Positions 1 through 7,343 of a stretch of DNA of 29,087 nucleotides are shown here, in pieces. Numbering within the stretch: the stretch's first letter is position 1; each line of letters starts with the position of its first letter. The translations under genes were made by a program, and so were the position numbers. Origin of the DNA: Paracoccaceae bacterium (GTDB lineage Bacteria; Pseudomonadota; Alphaproteobacteria; Rhodobacterales; Rhodobacteraceae); the NCBI GenBank assembly GCA_007120685.1, contig SKNG01000463.1:1-29087 (forward strand), in the 5' to 3' direction. The notes beneath the pieces are model-generated. The model was not told the DNA's origin and did not search any database. It was given only the letters and a program-made list of their open reading frames with translations.

Positions 1-788
1 TTCTCGATCTGCGCCAGCAGCGGCGCGGCCGCGACGATGGCGCCGACGCGATGCCCGGTCAGCCGGTACGCTTTTGAAAAGGAATAAAGATGAACCAGAA
101 CCTCGTCCCAGCCGGGCCGCGCGAACAGACCGTGCGGCGGGCCATCCTGGCTATGGAAGTCGCGATAGGTCTCGTCCAGGATCAGCGCCAGCCCGTGGCG
201 CGCGGCCAGATCGGCGAAGGCCTCCAGCAGCGCCGGCGGGTATTCGACCCCGGCGGGGTTGTTGGGGCTGACCAGCACAATGGCCCGGCTGCGCGGTCCG
301 ATCAGCCGGGCGGCATCTTCCGGGTCCGGCAGCATGTCCGGCCCACAGGGCAGCGGGCGCGCGTCGATCCGCTGCAGGGTCATCCACATGGCATGGTTGA
401 AATACCAGGGCACCGGGATGATGACCTGATCGCCCGGCCCCGCCAGCGCCGCCAGCGCCGCGCAGAAGGCCTGGTTGCAGCCGGCGGTGATGGCCACCTG
501 ATCGGCGCCAACCGTGCCGCCGTAAAGCGCGGCGGTGCGCTTGGCGAGTGCGGCGCGCAACTGTGGGATGCCGAGGACGGGGGCGTAGAGGTGCAGCGCC
601 GGATCCTCTTCCACCGCCCGAGCCATGGCCGCGCGCAGGGGCCGGGGCGGCGGGTCCACAGGCGCGGCCTGGCTCAGGTTCAGCAGGGGGCGGTCCGGGG
701 GCAACGGGGTTTCCGCCAGCCAGCGGCGAGCTTCCATCACCGGGGGGGCGAAGGTGGCGGCGGTGGCGGGGGTGACGGGCAGCGGCAT
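1..788 (-). CDS. Class I/II PLP-dependent aminotransferase (partial, C-terminus outside window)
   Basis: The first 262 codons of a fold-type I aminotransferase are visible; the gene runs off the left edge. Translating the minus strand from the ATG at 788 gives a typical AAT-like protein: a YAPVLGIPQLRAALA segment near residue 70, an ITAGCNQAF cofactor-phosphate loop, a PWYFNH aromatic stacking region, SPNNPAG (substrate carboxylate-binding Asn), LDETYRDF (Asp contacting the pyridine nitrogen) and YSFSKAYRLTGHRVG, whose lysine (residue 239) should form the Schiff base with PLP. Members of this family transfer amino groups between an amino acid and a 2-oxo acid in the cytoplasm; the substrate cannot be read from the sequence. 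No strong Shine-Dalgarno precedes the ATG, but it is the start that keeps the full N-terminal arm. It is divergent from the methyltransferase gene at 1062. Family call is firm, specificity open. Confidence 0.9.
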   Translation of the reverse strand, partial: MPLPVTPATAATFAPPVMEARRWLAETPLPPDRPLLNLSQAAPVDPPPRPLRAAMARAVEEDPALHLYAPVLGIPQLRAALAKRTAALYGGTVGADQVAITAGCNQAFCAALAALAGPGDQVIIPVPWYFNHAMWMTLQRIDARPLPCGPDMLPDPEDAARLIGPRSRAIVLVSPNNPAGVEYPPALLEAFADLAARHGLALILDETYRDFHSQDGPPHGLFARPGWDEVLVHLYSFSKAYRLTGHRVGAIVAAAPLLAQIE

Positions 789-964
789 AGAGGCAGGTCC
801 GGACAGCGGCGGTTTGCGCGCAGCATGGCGCAAGGGGTGGGGGAAGGGAAGGGCGTCACTCCGGTCTGTCCGATAGTCGATGGCACCGCTTCGCCCAGCC
901 GTTGAAACTGCTCGCCTGGCGCCTTAAGGCATTCGCACCAGAAAGCAACGTCACCCGCTGGAAA

Positions 965-1008
965 ACGGGCTTTGGAAAGCCCGTGCTTACGCGCCTTCGA
1001 AGGCGCGT
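965..1008. repeat. Paired perfect palindromes, copy A
   Basis: Two perfect inverted repeats stand in tandem: 965-984 (9-bp arms around GG) and 989-1008 (ACGCGCCTTCGAAGGCGCGT, self-complementary over all 20 bases), separated by GCTT. A smaller palindrome, GCCTTAAGGC, lies a little upstream near 925-935. The site is in the gap between divergent genes, about 50 bp before the methyltransferase start, so it is not a simple terminator. The second palindrome is repeated base for base at 12277-12296, and the 12-mer GCCGAAGCGATC follows both copies on the equivalent side. Function unknown. Confidence 0.85.
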
Positions 1009-1061
1009 TGCCCGGCACTCGCCGAAGCGATCCAGATGAAAACTCTTGCACGACGCACCCC

Positions 1062-2243
1062 ATGACCCCGGACGCCCGCGCCGCCGCAGCCATTGCCATC
1101 CTTGACCGCTGGCTGGCGGGCGAACCGGCCGAGGCCGCGCTGACCCGCTGGGCGCGCGCCAGCCGCTATGCCGGATCCGGCGACCGCGAGGCGGTGCGCG
1201 ATCTGGTCTATGACGCCATCCGCAAGCGCCGCTCGGCTGCAGCCCTGGGCGGGGCGGACGATACCGCCACGGGCCGCATGCTGATCCAGGGATGCCTGCG
1301 TGACGCCGGCGCGGGTCCGCCCGGCTGGGATGGCACGCGCCATGCCCCCGGGCCCCTGACCGATGCCGAACGCGCGCTGTTTGCCGCCCCGCTGCCGGAT
1401 CTGCCGCGCGCCGTTCGGCTGGACTGCCCTGACTGGCTGCTGCCCCGCTTCGACCACGCGTTGGGCGCCGATACCGATGCCGTGCTTACCCGCATGCGCC
1501 AGCGCGCGCCGGTCTTTCTGCGCGCCCATGCCGGGCGCACCGATCCGGCCGCGCTGGCCCGCCTGCTGGCTGGCGAAGGTATAGAGACCAGCCCCCATCC
1601 GCTGGCTTCCATGGCCCTGCAGGTCACCGGCGGCGCGCGGCGCCTGCGCGGCTCGGCGGGTTTTGCGCAGGGCTTGTTCGAAATGCAGGACGCCGCCTCG
1701 CAGGCCGTGGCCGAGCGGTTTGCGGCCGTGCTGACGCCTGGCACGCGGGTGCTGGATTTCTGCGCCGGCGGCGGTGGCAAGGCCCTGGCGCTGGCCGCGC
1801 GGGGGCTGGCGGTCAGCGCCCATGACGCCGATCCCCGCCGCATGCGCGACCTGCCAGCCCGTGCCGCCCGCGCCGGTCAAGCCATCGCGCTGCTGGACGA
1901 CCCGGCCGAAGGCGCGCCCTGGCCGGCGATTCTGGCCGATGCGCCCTGTTCGGGCTCTGGCAGCTGGCGCCGCGCGCCCGAGGCGAAATGGACCCTGACG
2001 CCCGCCGCCCTGGATCGGCTGACGGCGGTGCAGGACGCCATCCTGCGCAGGGCGGCCGCGCTGACGGCTGCGGGCGGCACGCTGGGCTATGCCACCTGTT
2101 CGCTGCTGCGCGAGGAGAACGAGGAGCGCATCGAGGCCGCGCTTGCCGCGCTGCCCGGCTGGTTCTGCACGCAGGTTCTGCGGCTGACACCGCTGGACGG
2201 GGGCGACGGGTTCTTTCTGGTGCTGCTCCGGGCGCCGCGATAA
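1062..2243 (+). CDS. RsmB/NOP-family RNA (cytosine-5) methyltransferase
   Basis: A 393-residue SAM-dependent RNA m5C methyltransferase of the RsmB (Fmu/Sun) type, which methylates a cytosine of 16S rRNA or a related RNA in the cytoplasm. The N-terminal third is the helical NusB-like segment. The Rossmann domain shows motif I (VLDFCAGGGGKALALAA), motif IV with the release cysteine (DAPCSGSGSWRR) and motif VI with the catalytic cysteine (YATCSLLREENEE). Both cysteines needed for the covalent mechanism are present. Length is close to RsmB of E. coli (about 430). The reading frame stays open back to 972, but that stretch contains the palindrome element, so the ATG at 1062 (MTPDARAAAA) is chosen. 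No strong ribosome-binding site is seen. Alphaproteobacteria often carry more than one RsmB paralogue, so the symbol is left blank. Confidence 0.88.
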   Translation: MTPDARAAAAIAILDRWLAGEPAEAALTRWARASRYAGSGDREAVRDLVYDAIRKRRSAAALGGADDTATGRMLIQGCLRDAGAGPPGWDGTRHAPGPLTDAERALFAAPLPDLPRAVRLDCPDWLLPRFDHALGADTDAVLTRMRQRAPVFLRAHAGRTDPAALARLLAGEGIETSPHPLASMALQVTGGARRLRGSAGFAQGLFEMQDAASQAVAERFAAVLTPGTRVLDFCAGGGGKALALAARGLAVSAHDADPRRMRDLPARAARAGQAIALLDDPAEGAPWPAILADAPCSGSGSWRRAPEAKWTLTPAALDRLTAVQDAILRRAAALTAAGGTLGYATCSLLREENEERIEAALAALPGWFCTQVLRLTPLDGGDGFFLVLLRAPR

Positions 2244-2256
2244 CCGCGCATCCTTC

Positions 2257-2283
2257 GGCTTTGCGCCTTATTGGCGAAAAAGC
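2257..2283 (+). terminator. Possible weak terminator after the methyltransferase gene
   Basis: An imperfect hairpin begins 13 bp after the stop codon: CGCC/GGCG around TTATT, extended by TTT/AAA after one mismatch and GC/GC after a bulge. There is no clean T-run downstream, so it may only stabilise the mRNA end. Confidence 0.35.
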
Positions 2284-2335
2284 TTGAGTAATTACAACCT
2301 TTGAGCGAAAATCCGTCGCGCAAGGGTTGTGCGTG

Positions 2336-2350
2336 TTAAGACAGTATTAA
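2336..2350. promoter_or_regulatory. CtrA-type binding box (TTAA-N7-TTAA)
   Basis: The sequence TTAAGACAGTATTAA matches both half-sites of the alphaproteobacterial CtrA consensus exactly. It lies in the most AT-rich stretch of the 229-bp gap before the CckA-like kinase gene, 122 bp upstream of its start codon. At the composition of this genome a perfect match is expected only about 0.02 times in 29 kb by a rough base-frequency estimate, although the local AT-richness raises that. CtrA is the final target of the CckA-ChpT phosphorelay, so the location makes biological sense. Binding itself is inferred. Confidence 0.6.
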
Positions 2351-2472
2351 TCAGAAGGTGAAAAAACCTGAAACGAGGCGTGTGGGTGCAACGGCGCTGT
2401 CAGCAGCTTCGGGGTGATGGGTAGCCCTGCGTTCAGACGGGCCGGGAAGAGGACGGAGACAGGACCGACGAC

Positions 2473-5400
2473 GTGTATCAACCGAGAACCCTCGATCCAG
2501 GCCGCCCCGCTGACACCAGCGCCAACACCGACCAGCCGCAGCATGGCGGACAACGCACGGTATGCGCTCGCCCGGCAACGACAACCCCAGCGTCATCCCC
2601 GGCCACAGATTCCGCCCCGGATCAGGCGGACGCGTTGCTGCAGACGCCGCTTTGCGGCGCGTCTGAAAGCGCGTCCGATCCCGGCGTCGGTATCGCGTCC
2701 GCTACCGCCCTCCGGCGCGGCCGCAACCGGTTGATGCTTCTGCCGCTCCTGCCGGCCGGGCTGTGCCTTCTGGCGGTGGCGGCGCTGCCGGCCGATGCCC
2801 TGCTGGCCCGCGTGCTGCTGACCGGGATCGCCAGCGCACTGGCGATGATGACGCTGGTGCTGCATCTGCACCGGCACCGCAACAGGCGGCGGCTGGATGC
2901 CCTTGCCCGCCACCTGGCCGCCGCCCATGCCGGCGACCCGGATGTGATGATCCTCACCGACCGCGCCGGGCAGCCGCTGGCCGGCAATACCACGCATGCT
3001 GGCGCCACGCCGAACCCTGCCGATCTGATCGCCCGGCACTGCGCCGAGCCTGGCCGCCTGATCGCCACCATGCGCGCCGAAGCGTTGGCGCAAGGCCACG
3101 CCCGGCGCCGCTTCGCGCGGCCGTCCGGCACGCTTCGGCTTGTCGTCCACACCGCCCCGTTGCGTGCCGGAGGCGATGTGGCCGCAGGGTCGCTTCTGAT
3201 CTGGCGGCTCTCAACCGAGGCGGTGCCTCAGGCGCGGCCGATGGGCGCGCTGGGATTGCCGCTTCTCTCCATCGGGGCGGATGGCAGGCCGATCCATGCC
3301 AATCGGGCGCTGCGCGCGCTCTGCGGCGTTTCCGGCGACGAGGCCGAGCCGCCAGCTTTATCCGACATCGACGTGCTGCAGGTGCTGGCGCGGCGCCTGG
3401 CCGAACCGGACTCCGAGGGCGAGGGCGCCGGCCCCTTGCCGGTGGAACTGGACGGCGGCACGTTCCTGGCGCATCCGGTGCCGGCCGAGGACGGGCAGAT
3501 CGACCTGTTGCTGCTGCCGGCGCCGGCCGCCTTGCCGGAACCGGCTGCCGCGCCCGCCCTGGCGCCGCCGGCTGGCCTGACACCCTTTCCGGATTTCGAG
3601 GATATTCCTGTGGCGCTGATGCTGATCGGCGCCGACGGCCGGATCCGGCGCAGCAACCGTCTGGCGCGTGCGCTGCTGGATATGGAGCCGGGCAGCGCGG
3701 CTTTTTTTTCGGAACTGGTAGAGGGGCTGGGCCGGCCGGTGGCTGACTGGCTGGCCGATGCCCGCGCCGGCCGCGCCCTGAACCGGCCCGAAGTGCTGCG
3801 CGCCATCCATCCCGCGCAGGAGACCTTCGTGCAGATCATCCTGCGCCGCGCCTCGGCGGCGGGGGCGGATCTGTTCGCCGTGATCAGCGACGCAACCGAG
3901 ATGAAATCGCTGGAGGCGCGTTTCGTCCAAAGCCAGAAGATGCAGGCGATCGGCCAGCTCGCCGGTGGAGTTGCGCATGATTTCAACAATCTTCTGACTG
4001 CAATCTCAGGGCATTGCGACCTGTTGTTGATGAACCGGGATTACTATGACCCGGAATATGACGACCTGATGCAGATCCACCAGAACGCCAACCGTGCGGC
4101 GGCCCTGGTCCGCCAGCTTTTGGCCTTTTCGCGCAAGCAGACGATGAAACCGGAGATGCTGCCACTGGAAAGCCTGCTTGAGGATCTGGCGCATCTGCTG
4201 ACCCGGCTGGTGGGCGAGCGCATCTCGCTGAGCCTGGTACATGACCGCCGGCTGGGGCCTATCTGGGCCGACCGGCGGCAGATGGAGCAGGTGATCCTGA
4301 ACCTGGTGGTGAACGCGCGCGATGCGATGCCGATGGGGGGCGAGATCCGCATCGAGACCCGGGCGCTGACCCTGGCGCAGGAACAGGAACACGGCCGCGC
4401 CCGACTGCCGGCGGGCGATTACGCCGTGATCCGGGTGCACGACGAGGGGATAGGCATTCCGTCCGAGAACCTGGACAAGATCTTCGAGCCCTTTTTCACC
4501 ACCAAGAAGCTGGGAGACGGCACCGGGTTGGGTCTTTCGACCGCTTACGGGATCGTCAAGCAGATGGGTGGCTACATATTCGCCGACAGCACCGAAGGGA
4601 CCGGCACCGAATTCACGCTGTATTTTGCGGCGCATTCGGCGGTTGCTCCGGCAACAGACCGGCCGGCAGCAGATGGGCCGGCAGCAGACAGGCCGGCAGC
4701 AGACAGGCCGGCAGCAGACAGGCCGGCAGCCGCAACGGAGAGCGATCTGGTCTCGATCCGTCCCGCCTCTGCCGCTGAAGCGGCTCGGAGCGCGGCAAGC
4801 CGGCGGCGGCGCATGCCCGCTGCAACAGTGCCTGGCGGCGACGGATACGAGGCGCTGTCCGCCGGGGGCGTTGATGCTGCGGCGGACAGGACGCGCCAGG
4901 CGCAACGGGGTGCGCTGGCGGGCGCGGTTGTGCAACCGGCATCAAGGGCCGCACCCGCGGGATCGGCGCCCGGGGGGGCAGGGACGGCGGGGGTACAGGC
5001 ACCTTCCGCGACCAGGGCGGCGGCCCTGACGGCCATGGATGAAGCCGCGGCAACGGGCCAGACCGATCCTGTTTTCCAGATCGGCCGCGCGCCTGTCGGC
5101 GGCTTGCGGACGGCTCGGCGCCTCGGCGGGGCCGACAGTCCGGGCGGGACGGTGCCGGCCTTCGAGGCGGAGCACAGCCCCGGATACGCCGATGCTTGTG
5201 CGGATCCGCGGGCGGCCGTTCTGGGTGATTCCGTGGTTGCCGCCGCTGATGGCACTGCGGGGGCGATTATCGGCGGGGTCGCTCCCTGCGGCACGCCCGC
5301 GGATGGTGTCGAGGCTGCCGCTTTCGGGATTGGTGCGGCTGTGGCGGCAGAGCCGGACAAAGACCGGTCTGGCGACGAAAACCCGGCTCGGGGCGCTGCG

Positions 5401-5964
5401 GAGCCAGAACGTGACGGACCTCGCGCAACGGGGTCTGGTGCCGACGCCGGGACGGCGCTTCCGGCACATGCTCGCCGGTTGGCTACAGCGTCGACGACCG
5501 GACCGGCGGCGGGGTTGCCGGCACCGGGTTTGCGCAGCGATGGCGGCGCGGGCGGGGCCGTGCCGGTGCGTGAGGGCGGGGCGACGGTGTTGCTGGTCGA
5601 GGACGAGGCGCCGGTGCGGGCCTTTGCCGCGCGCGCGCTGCGTCTGCAGGGGTATCGGGTGATCGAGGCCGAAAGCGGCGAGCAGGCGCTGCAGTTCCTG
5701 CAGGAGGACAGGTTGCAGGTGGATATCTTCGTCTCGGATGTGATCATGCCGGGCCTGGACGGGCCGGGCTGGGTGGCGCGGGCGCTTGCCGAAAGGCCGC
5801 AGACGCCCGTGGTGTTCATGTCCGGCTATACCGAGGACAGTCTGAGCGCCGCCTTGTCGCGCACACCTGGGGCGGTGTTCCTGGACAAGCCCTTCAGCCT
5901 GACCGGCCTGTGCCAGACCATCGAGCGGCGGTTGCAGGGGGCGCCCGGTGCCCACCGCCACTGA
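2473..5964 (+). CDS. cckA: CckA-like hybrid sensor histidine kinase with a long insert
   Basis: An 1163-residue membrane hybrid kinase. In order: a low-complexity N-terminus (1-86); two membrane helices (about 88-131); PAS-like segments (about 150-330) and a clearer PAS domain (about 373-480); a HisKA domain with GGVAHDFNNLLTAISGH, phospho-acceptor His502; a HATPase_c domain with NLVVNARDAM, DEGIGIP, FEPFFTT and GTGLGLSTAYG (to about 717); a low-complexity Ala/Pro/Gly/Arg-rich linker (about 720-1035); and a receiver domain with VEDEAP, phospho-acceptor Asp1089 in FVSDVIMPGLDG, and a DKPF lysine. This order and the HDFNNLL box are characteristic of CckA, the bifunctional kinase/phosphatase that passes phosphate through ChpT to CtrA. 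The GTG start at 2473 has AGGA eight bases upstream. Known CckA proteins are about 700-850 residues; the linker and N-terminus account for the excess. A CtrA-type box upstream suggests feedback. A different hybrid kinase of the same class cannot be excluded. Confidence 0.85.
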   Translation: MYQPRTLDPGRPADTSANTDQPQHGGQRTVCARPATTTPASSPATDSAPDQADALLQTPLCGASESASDPGVGIASATALRRGRNRLMLLPLLPAGLCLLAVAALPADALLARVLLTGIASALAMMTLVLHLHRHRNRRRLDALARHLAAAHAGDPDVMILTDRAGQPLAGNTTHAGATPNPADLIARHCAEPGRLIATMRAEALAQGHARRRFARPSGTLRLVVHTAPLRAGGDVAAGSLLIWRLSTEAVPQARPMGALGLPLLSIGADGRPIHANRALRALCGVSGDEAEPPALSDIDVLQVLARRLAEPDSEGEGAGPLPVELDGGTFLAHPVPAEDGQIDLLLLPAPAALPEPAAAPALAPPAGLTPFPDFEDIPVALMLIGADGRIRRSNRLARALLDMEPGSAAFFSELVEGLGRPVADWLADARAGRALNRPEVLRAIHPAQETFVQIILRRASAAGADLFAVISDATEMKSLEARFVQSQKMQAIGQLAGGVAHDFNNLLTAISGHCDLLLMNRDYYDPEYDDLMQIHQNANRAAALVRQLLAFSRKQTMKPEMLPLESLLEDLAHLLTRLVGERISLSLVHDRRLGPIWADRRQMEQVILNLVVNARDAMPMGGEIRIETRALTLAQEQEHGRARLPAGDYAVIRVHDEGIGIPSENLDKIFEPFFTTKKLGDGTGLGLSTAYGIVKQMGGYIFADSTEGTGTEFTLYFAAHSAVAPATDRPAADGPAADRPAADRPAADRPAAATESDLVSIRPASAAEAARSAASRRRRMPAATVPGGDGYEALSAGGVDAAADRTRQAQRGALAGAVVQPASRAAPAGSAPGGAGTAGVQAPSATRAAALTAMDEAAATGQTDPVFQIGRAPVGGLRTARRLGGADSPGGTVPAFEAEHSPGYADACADPRAAVLGDSVVAAADGTAGAIIGGVAPCGTPADGVEAAAFGIGAAVAAEPDKDRSGDENPARGAAEPERDGPRATGSGADAGTALPAHARRLATASTTGPAAGLPAPGLRSDGGAGGAVPVREGGATVLLVEDEAPVRAFAARALRLQGYRVIEAESGEQALQFLQEDRLQVDIFVSDVIMPGLDGPGWVARALAERPQTPVVFMSGYTEDSLSAALSRTPGAVFLDKPFSLTGLCQTIERRLQGAPGAHRH
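4657..4731 (+). repeat. Five 15-bp tandem repeats inside the kinase gene (ADRPA repeats)
   Basis: Five in-frame copies of a 15-bp unit of the form GACAGGCCGGCAGCA encode ADRPA (ADGPA in the second copy). The third and fourth copies are identical to each other and the others differ by one to three bases. The array marks the junction between the ATPase domain and the long linker. Because the unit is a multiple of three, slippage would change linker length without breaking the frame. Confidence 0.9.
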
Positions 5965-6490
5965 GCCTGGCCCCCTGGCTGCGGGGGCAGCAAGGGCCGT
6001 GGCGGCGGCCCGGCAAGGGCCTGGTCGATCGGGTTGGACGAAAAGGGCGCGCCCCGCGAACCGAGAGCGGCAAGGCGTTTATCGGTGCGGTGGCTGTTCA
6101 TGAGGCGGGCGGGAGCGATGCGGATTGCGTTGCATTCGCCCTGTCGGCCTGCCACCGCCACCATGGGCCTCGGAACCTGGAGGAGGATGGGAAGCGGCGA
6201 ACAGGGGGATGGGCGCAAGTGACACGTGAGGCAATGTCGGGGCAGGCGATGCAGGGGGGCAATGTTGCGAAGGCCGACAGGATGACGGTGCGCGCTGGAC
6301 CTCGTGGTTGCGACGCGCGGTGGCGGAAGGAGCGGCGGCGCGAAACAGGCGCTGCCAGCCAGATTGTCGGGGAGGTTCGGTTGAGGCCGGTCGACACGAC
6401 GGCGGCGTCGCGATCCGGCGGGCAGGGCGAGCGAAAACGAGGGGCCGCTGCGGCTGCCGAGGGTGCGCGCCGACAGGGGATGGCAGGGCA
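5965..6490. other. Non-coding gap after the kinase gene
   Basis: No convincing gene is seen in this GC-rich stretch. Frames on both strands are open for long distances but give only low-complexity Arg/Gly/Ala/Pro protein with no recognisable domain. Two short GC hairpins follow the kinase stop: GCCCCC/GGGGGC (5970-5988) and GGGCC/GGCCC (5994-6011). They could stall or terminate transcription but lack a T-run. Confidence 0.5.
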
Positions 6491-6552
6491 AGGGGGCGCT
6501 GCCCCCTCTTGGCCTGCGGCCAATTCACCCCCGGGATATTTGGAGAGCAAAG
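6491..6552. repeat. Double-hairpin intergenic element ending in CCCCCGGGATATTT
   Basis: Two hairpins in series, AGGGGGC-GCT-GCCCCCT (6491-6507) and TTGGCC-TGC-GGCCAA (6509-6523), are followed by CACCCCCGGGATATTT and then a purine-rich stretch that acts as the ribosome-binding site of the next gene. From memory, a GC hairpin followed by CCCGGGATATTT and a purine-rich tail is a recurrent intergenic element of Rhodobacteraceae; I cannot verify this here. It lies directly before the small lipoprotein gene and partly defines its annotated start. Confidence 0.6.
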
Positions 6553-6996
6553 ATGAGACGAGCGATCTGGGCGCCCCGGGAGCGGGGTAACTGGCCGGGA
6601 TGGCGGGCGCAGCGGCGGGCGGCGCGGGTTCTTGTCCGCGACGGAACGCGCTGGTCCGGCGGGGCGCGGGCAACCGGTGTGCTGTTTGCTGCGCCCTTGT
6701 CCCGGGCAGGGGGCTGTGTTGCCCTGGTGCTTTGTCTGTGGGGCTGCGGCACGCCGTCGGTGCTGATGGATCCGAGCGCCGAACAGCGGCGGATCGGGCC
6801 GGATGTGTTTCATGTACTCGTCGAAGGTGACAGCGCGACGGTGGCCAATTTCTCGACCGGTATGAACCTGATGCTGCGGGTCGAGGAGGGCGCGCGCGCG
6901 GCGGTCGAGGAGGTGAGCGGCTGCGAGGTGGTGCGCATGGTGAAGTTCGACGCCATCAATCGCTGGCAAGCCCGGCTGCGTTGTCCGCCGGGTTGA
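6553..6996 (+). CDS. Small putative lipoprotein of unknown function
   Basis: An open frame of 147 codons. A hydrophobic segment (GCVALVLCLWGCGTPS) ends in a cysteine that could be a lipobox, although Trp at -2 of LWGC is unusual. The C-terminal about 75 residues (from MDPSAEQRRIGPDVFHVLVEG) look like a compact domain with two cysteines (SGCEVV and LRCPPG) that could form a disulfide. The ATG at 6553 has GGAG eleven bases upstream but leaves a long Arg-rich N-terminus; the in-frame GTG at 6679 would place the signal peptide correctly (LFAAPLSRAGGCVALVLCLWGC) and may be the true start. No family is recognised. It lies upstream of ilvH in the same direction, but a 347-bp gap with a strong hairpin separates them. 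Confidence 0.6.
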   Translation: MRRAIWAPRERGNWPGWRAQRRAARVLVRDGTRWSGGARATGVLFAAPLSRAGGCVALVLCLWGCGTPSVLMDPSAEQRRIGPDVFHVLVEGDSATVANFSTGMNLMLRVEEGARAAVEEVSGCEVVRMVKFDAINRWQARLRCPPG

Positions 6997-7020
6997 GTGA
7001 CCGCGAGGCGTCGAACCCGC

Positions 7021-7058
7021 GCTGCCAAGGCGGGCCACCCGGGGCCCGCCCTGGCAGC
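7021..7058. terminator. Strong GC hairpin after the lipoprotein gene
   Basis: Arms of 16 bases (7021-7036 and 7043-7058) pair with a single mismatch around the loop ACCCGG, 24 bp after the stop codon. There is no T-run, so this is either a Rho-assisted or structural mRNA end rather than a textbook intrinsic terminator. Confidence 0.55.
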
Positions 7059-7134
7059 GAGGGCGTGCCGGTGATGCGAGGGCGTGCCGGCGATGCGGGG
7101 GCGGTGGCGGCGATGCGGGGGCGGTGGCGGCTTG
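7057..7134. repeat. GC-rich 19-20-bp tandem repeats in the ilvH upstream region
   Basis: Four consecutive units: two of 19 bp (GCGAGGGCGTGCCGGYGAT) and two of 20 bp beginning GCGGGGGCGGTGGCGGC. The block 7091-7110 is repeated exactly at 7111-7130. They start within the right arm of the preceding hairpin. The region from here to 7343 holds no gene I can support. Confidence 0.85.
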
Positions 7135-7343
7135 TGCGGATAACCGGGCCGGCTGCGGTGCAGAGGTGACGGGGTGCGCCGGCCTTGGCCTGTCGCATGC
7201 GCGGGATCGCCGCGCAGCAGTTCATGGCGCATCGCGCGTCGTGAATGCCGCAGCACCCTCAGGAAGATGCGTTTTCGCCTAGCATTGCCGCGCCGCATTG
7301 GTTAGGTCTGGCCGCGTTCCGAAACAGCGACCGGTCAGCCCCC

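Noticed and set aside
90..905. 271-codon plus-strand frame at the left edge
   Set aside because: It is antisense to a clear aminotransferase with all PLP-binding motifs and has no protein features of its own.
972..1061. Upstream extension of the RsmB-type methyltransferase
   Set aside because: The 30 extra codons are made of the palindrome element itself (the same LRAFEGA-type peptide also appears from copy D), so this is non-coding repeat read in frame.
4657..4731. Possible CRISPR-like array
   Set aside because: Units are contiguous 15-bp coding repeats with no spacers. The 126-bp-scale repeats at 25470-26760 are also coding protein repeats, not CRISPR.
4572..5819. 415-codon minus-strand frame opposite the kinase linker and receiver domain
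   Set aside because: It gives only Ala/Ser/Pro-rich sequence with no motif, while the plus strand encodes a complete receiver domain in the overlapping part.
5910..7038. Open frames on both strands through the gap after the kinase gene (plus 5910-6590, minus 6079-7038)
   Set aside because: Low-complexity Arg/Gly/Pro products, no recognisable fold, and they cross the hairpin element and the lipoprotein gene. Stop-free frames are expected at this GC content.
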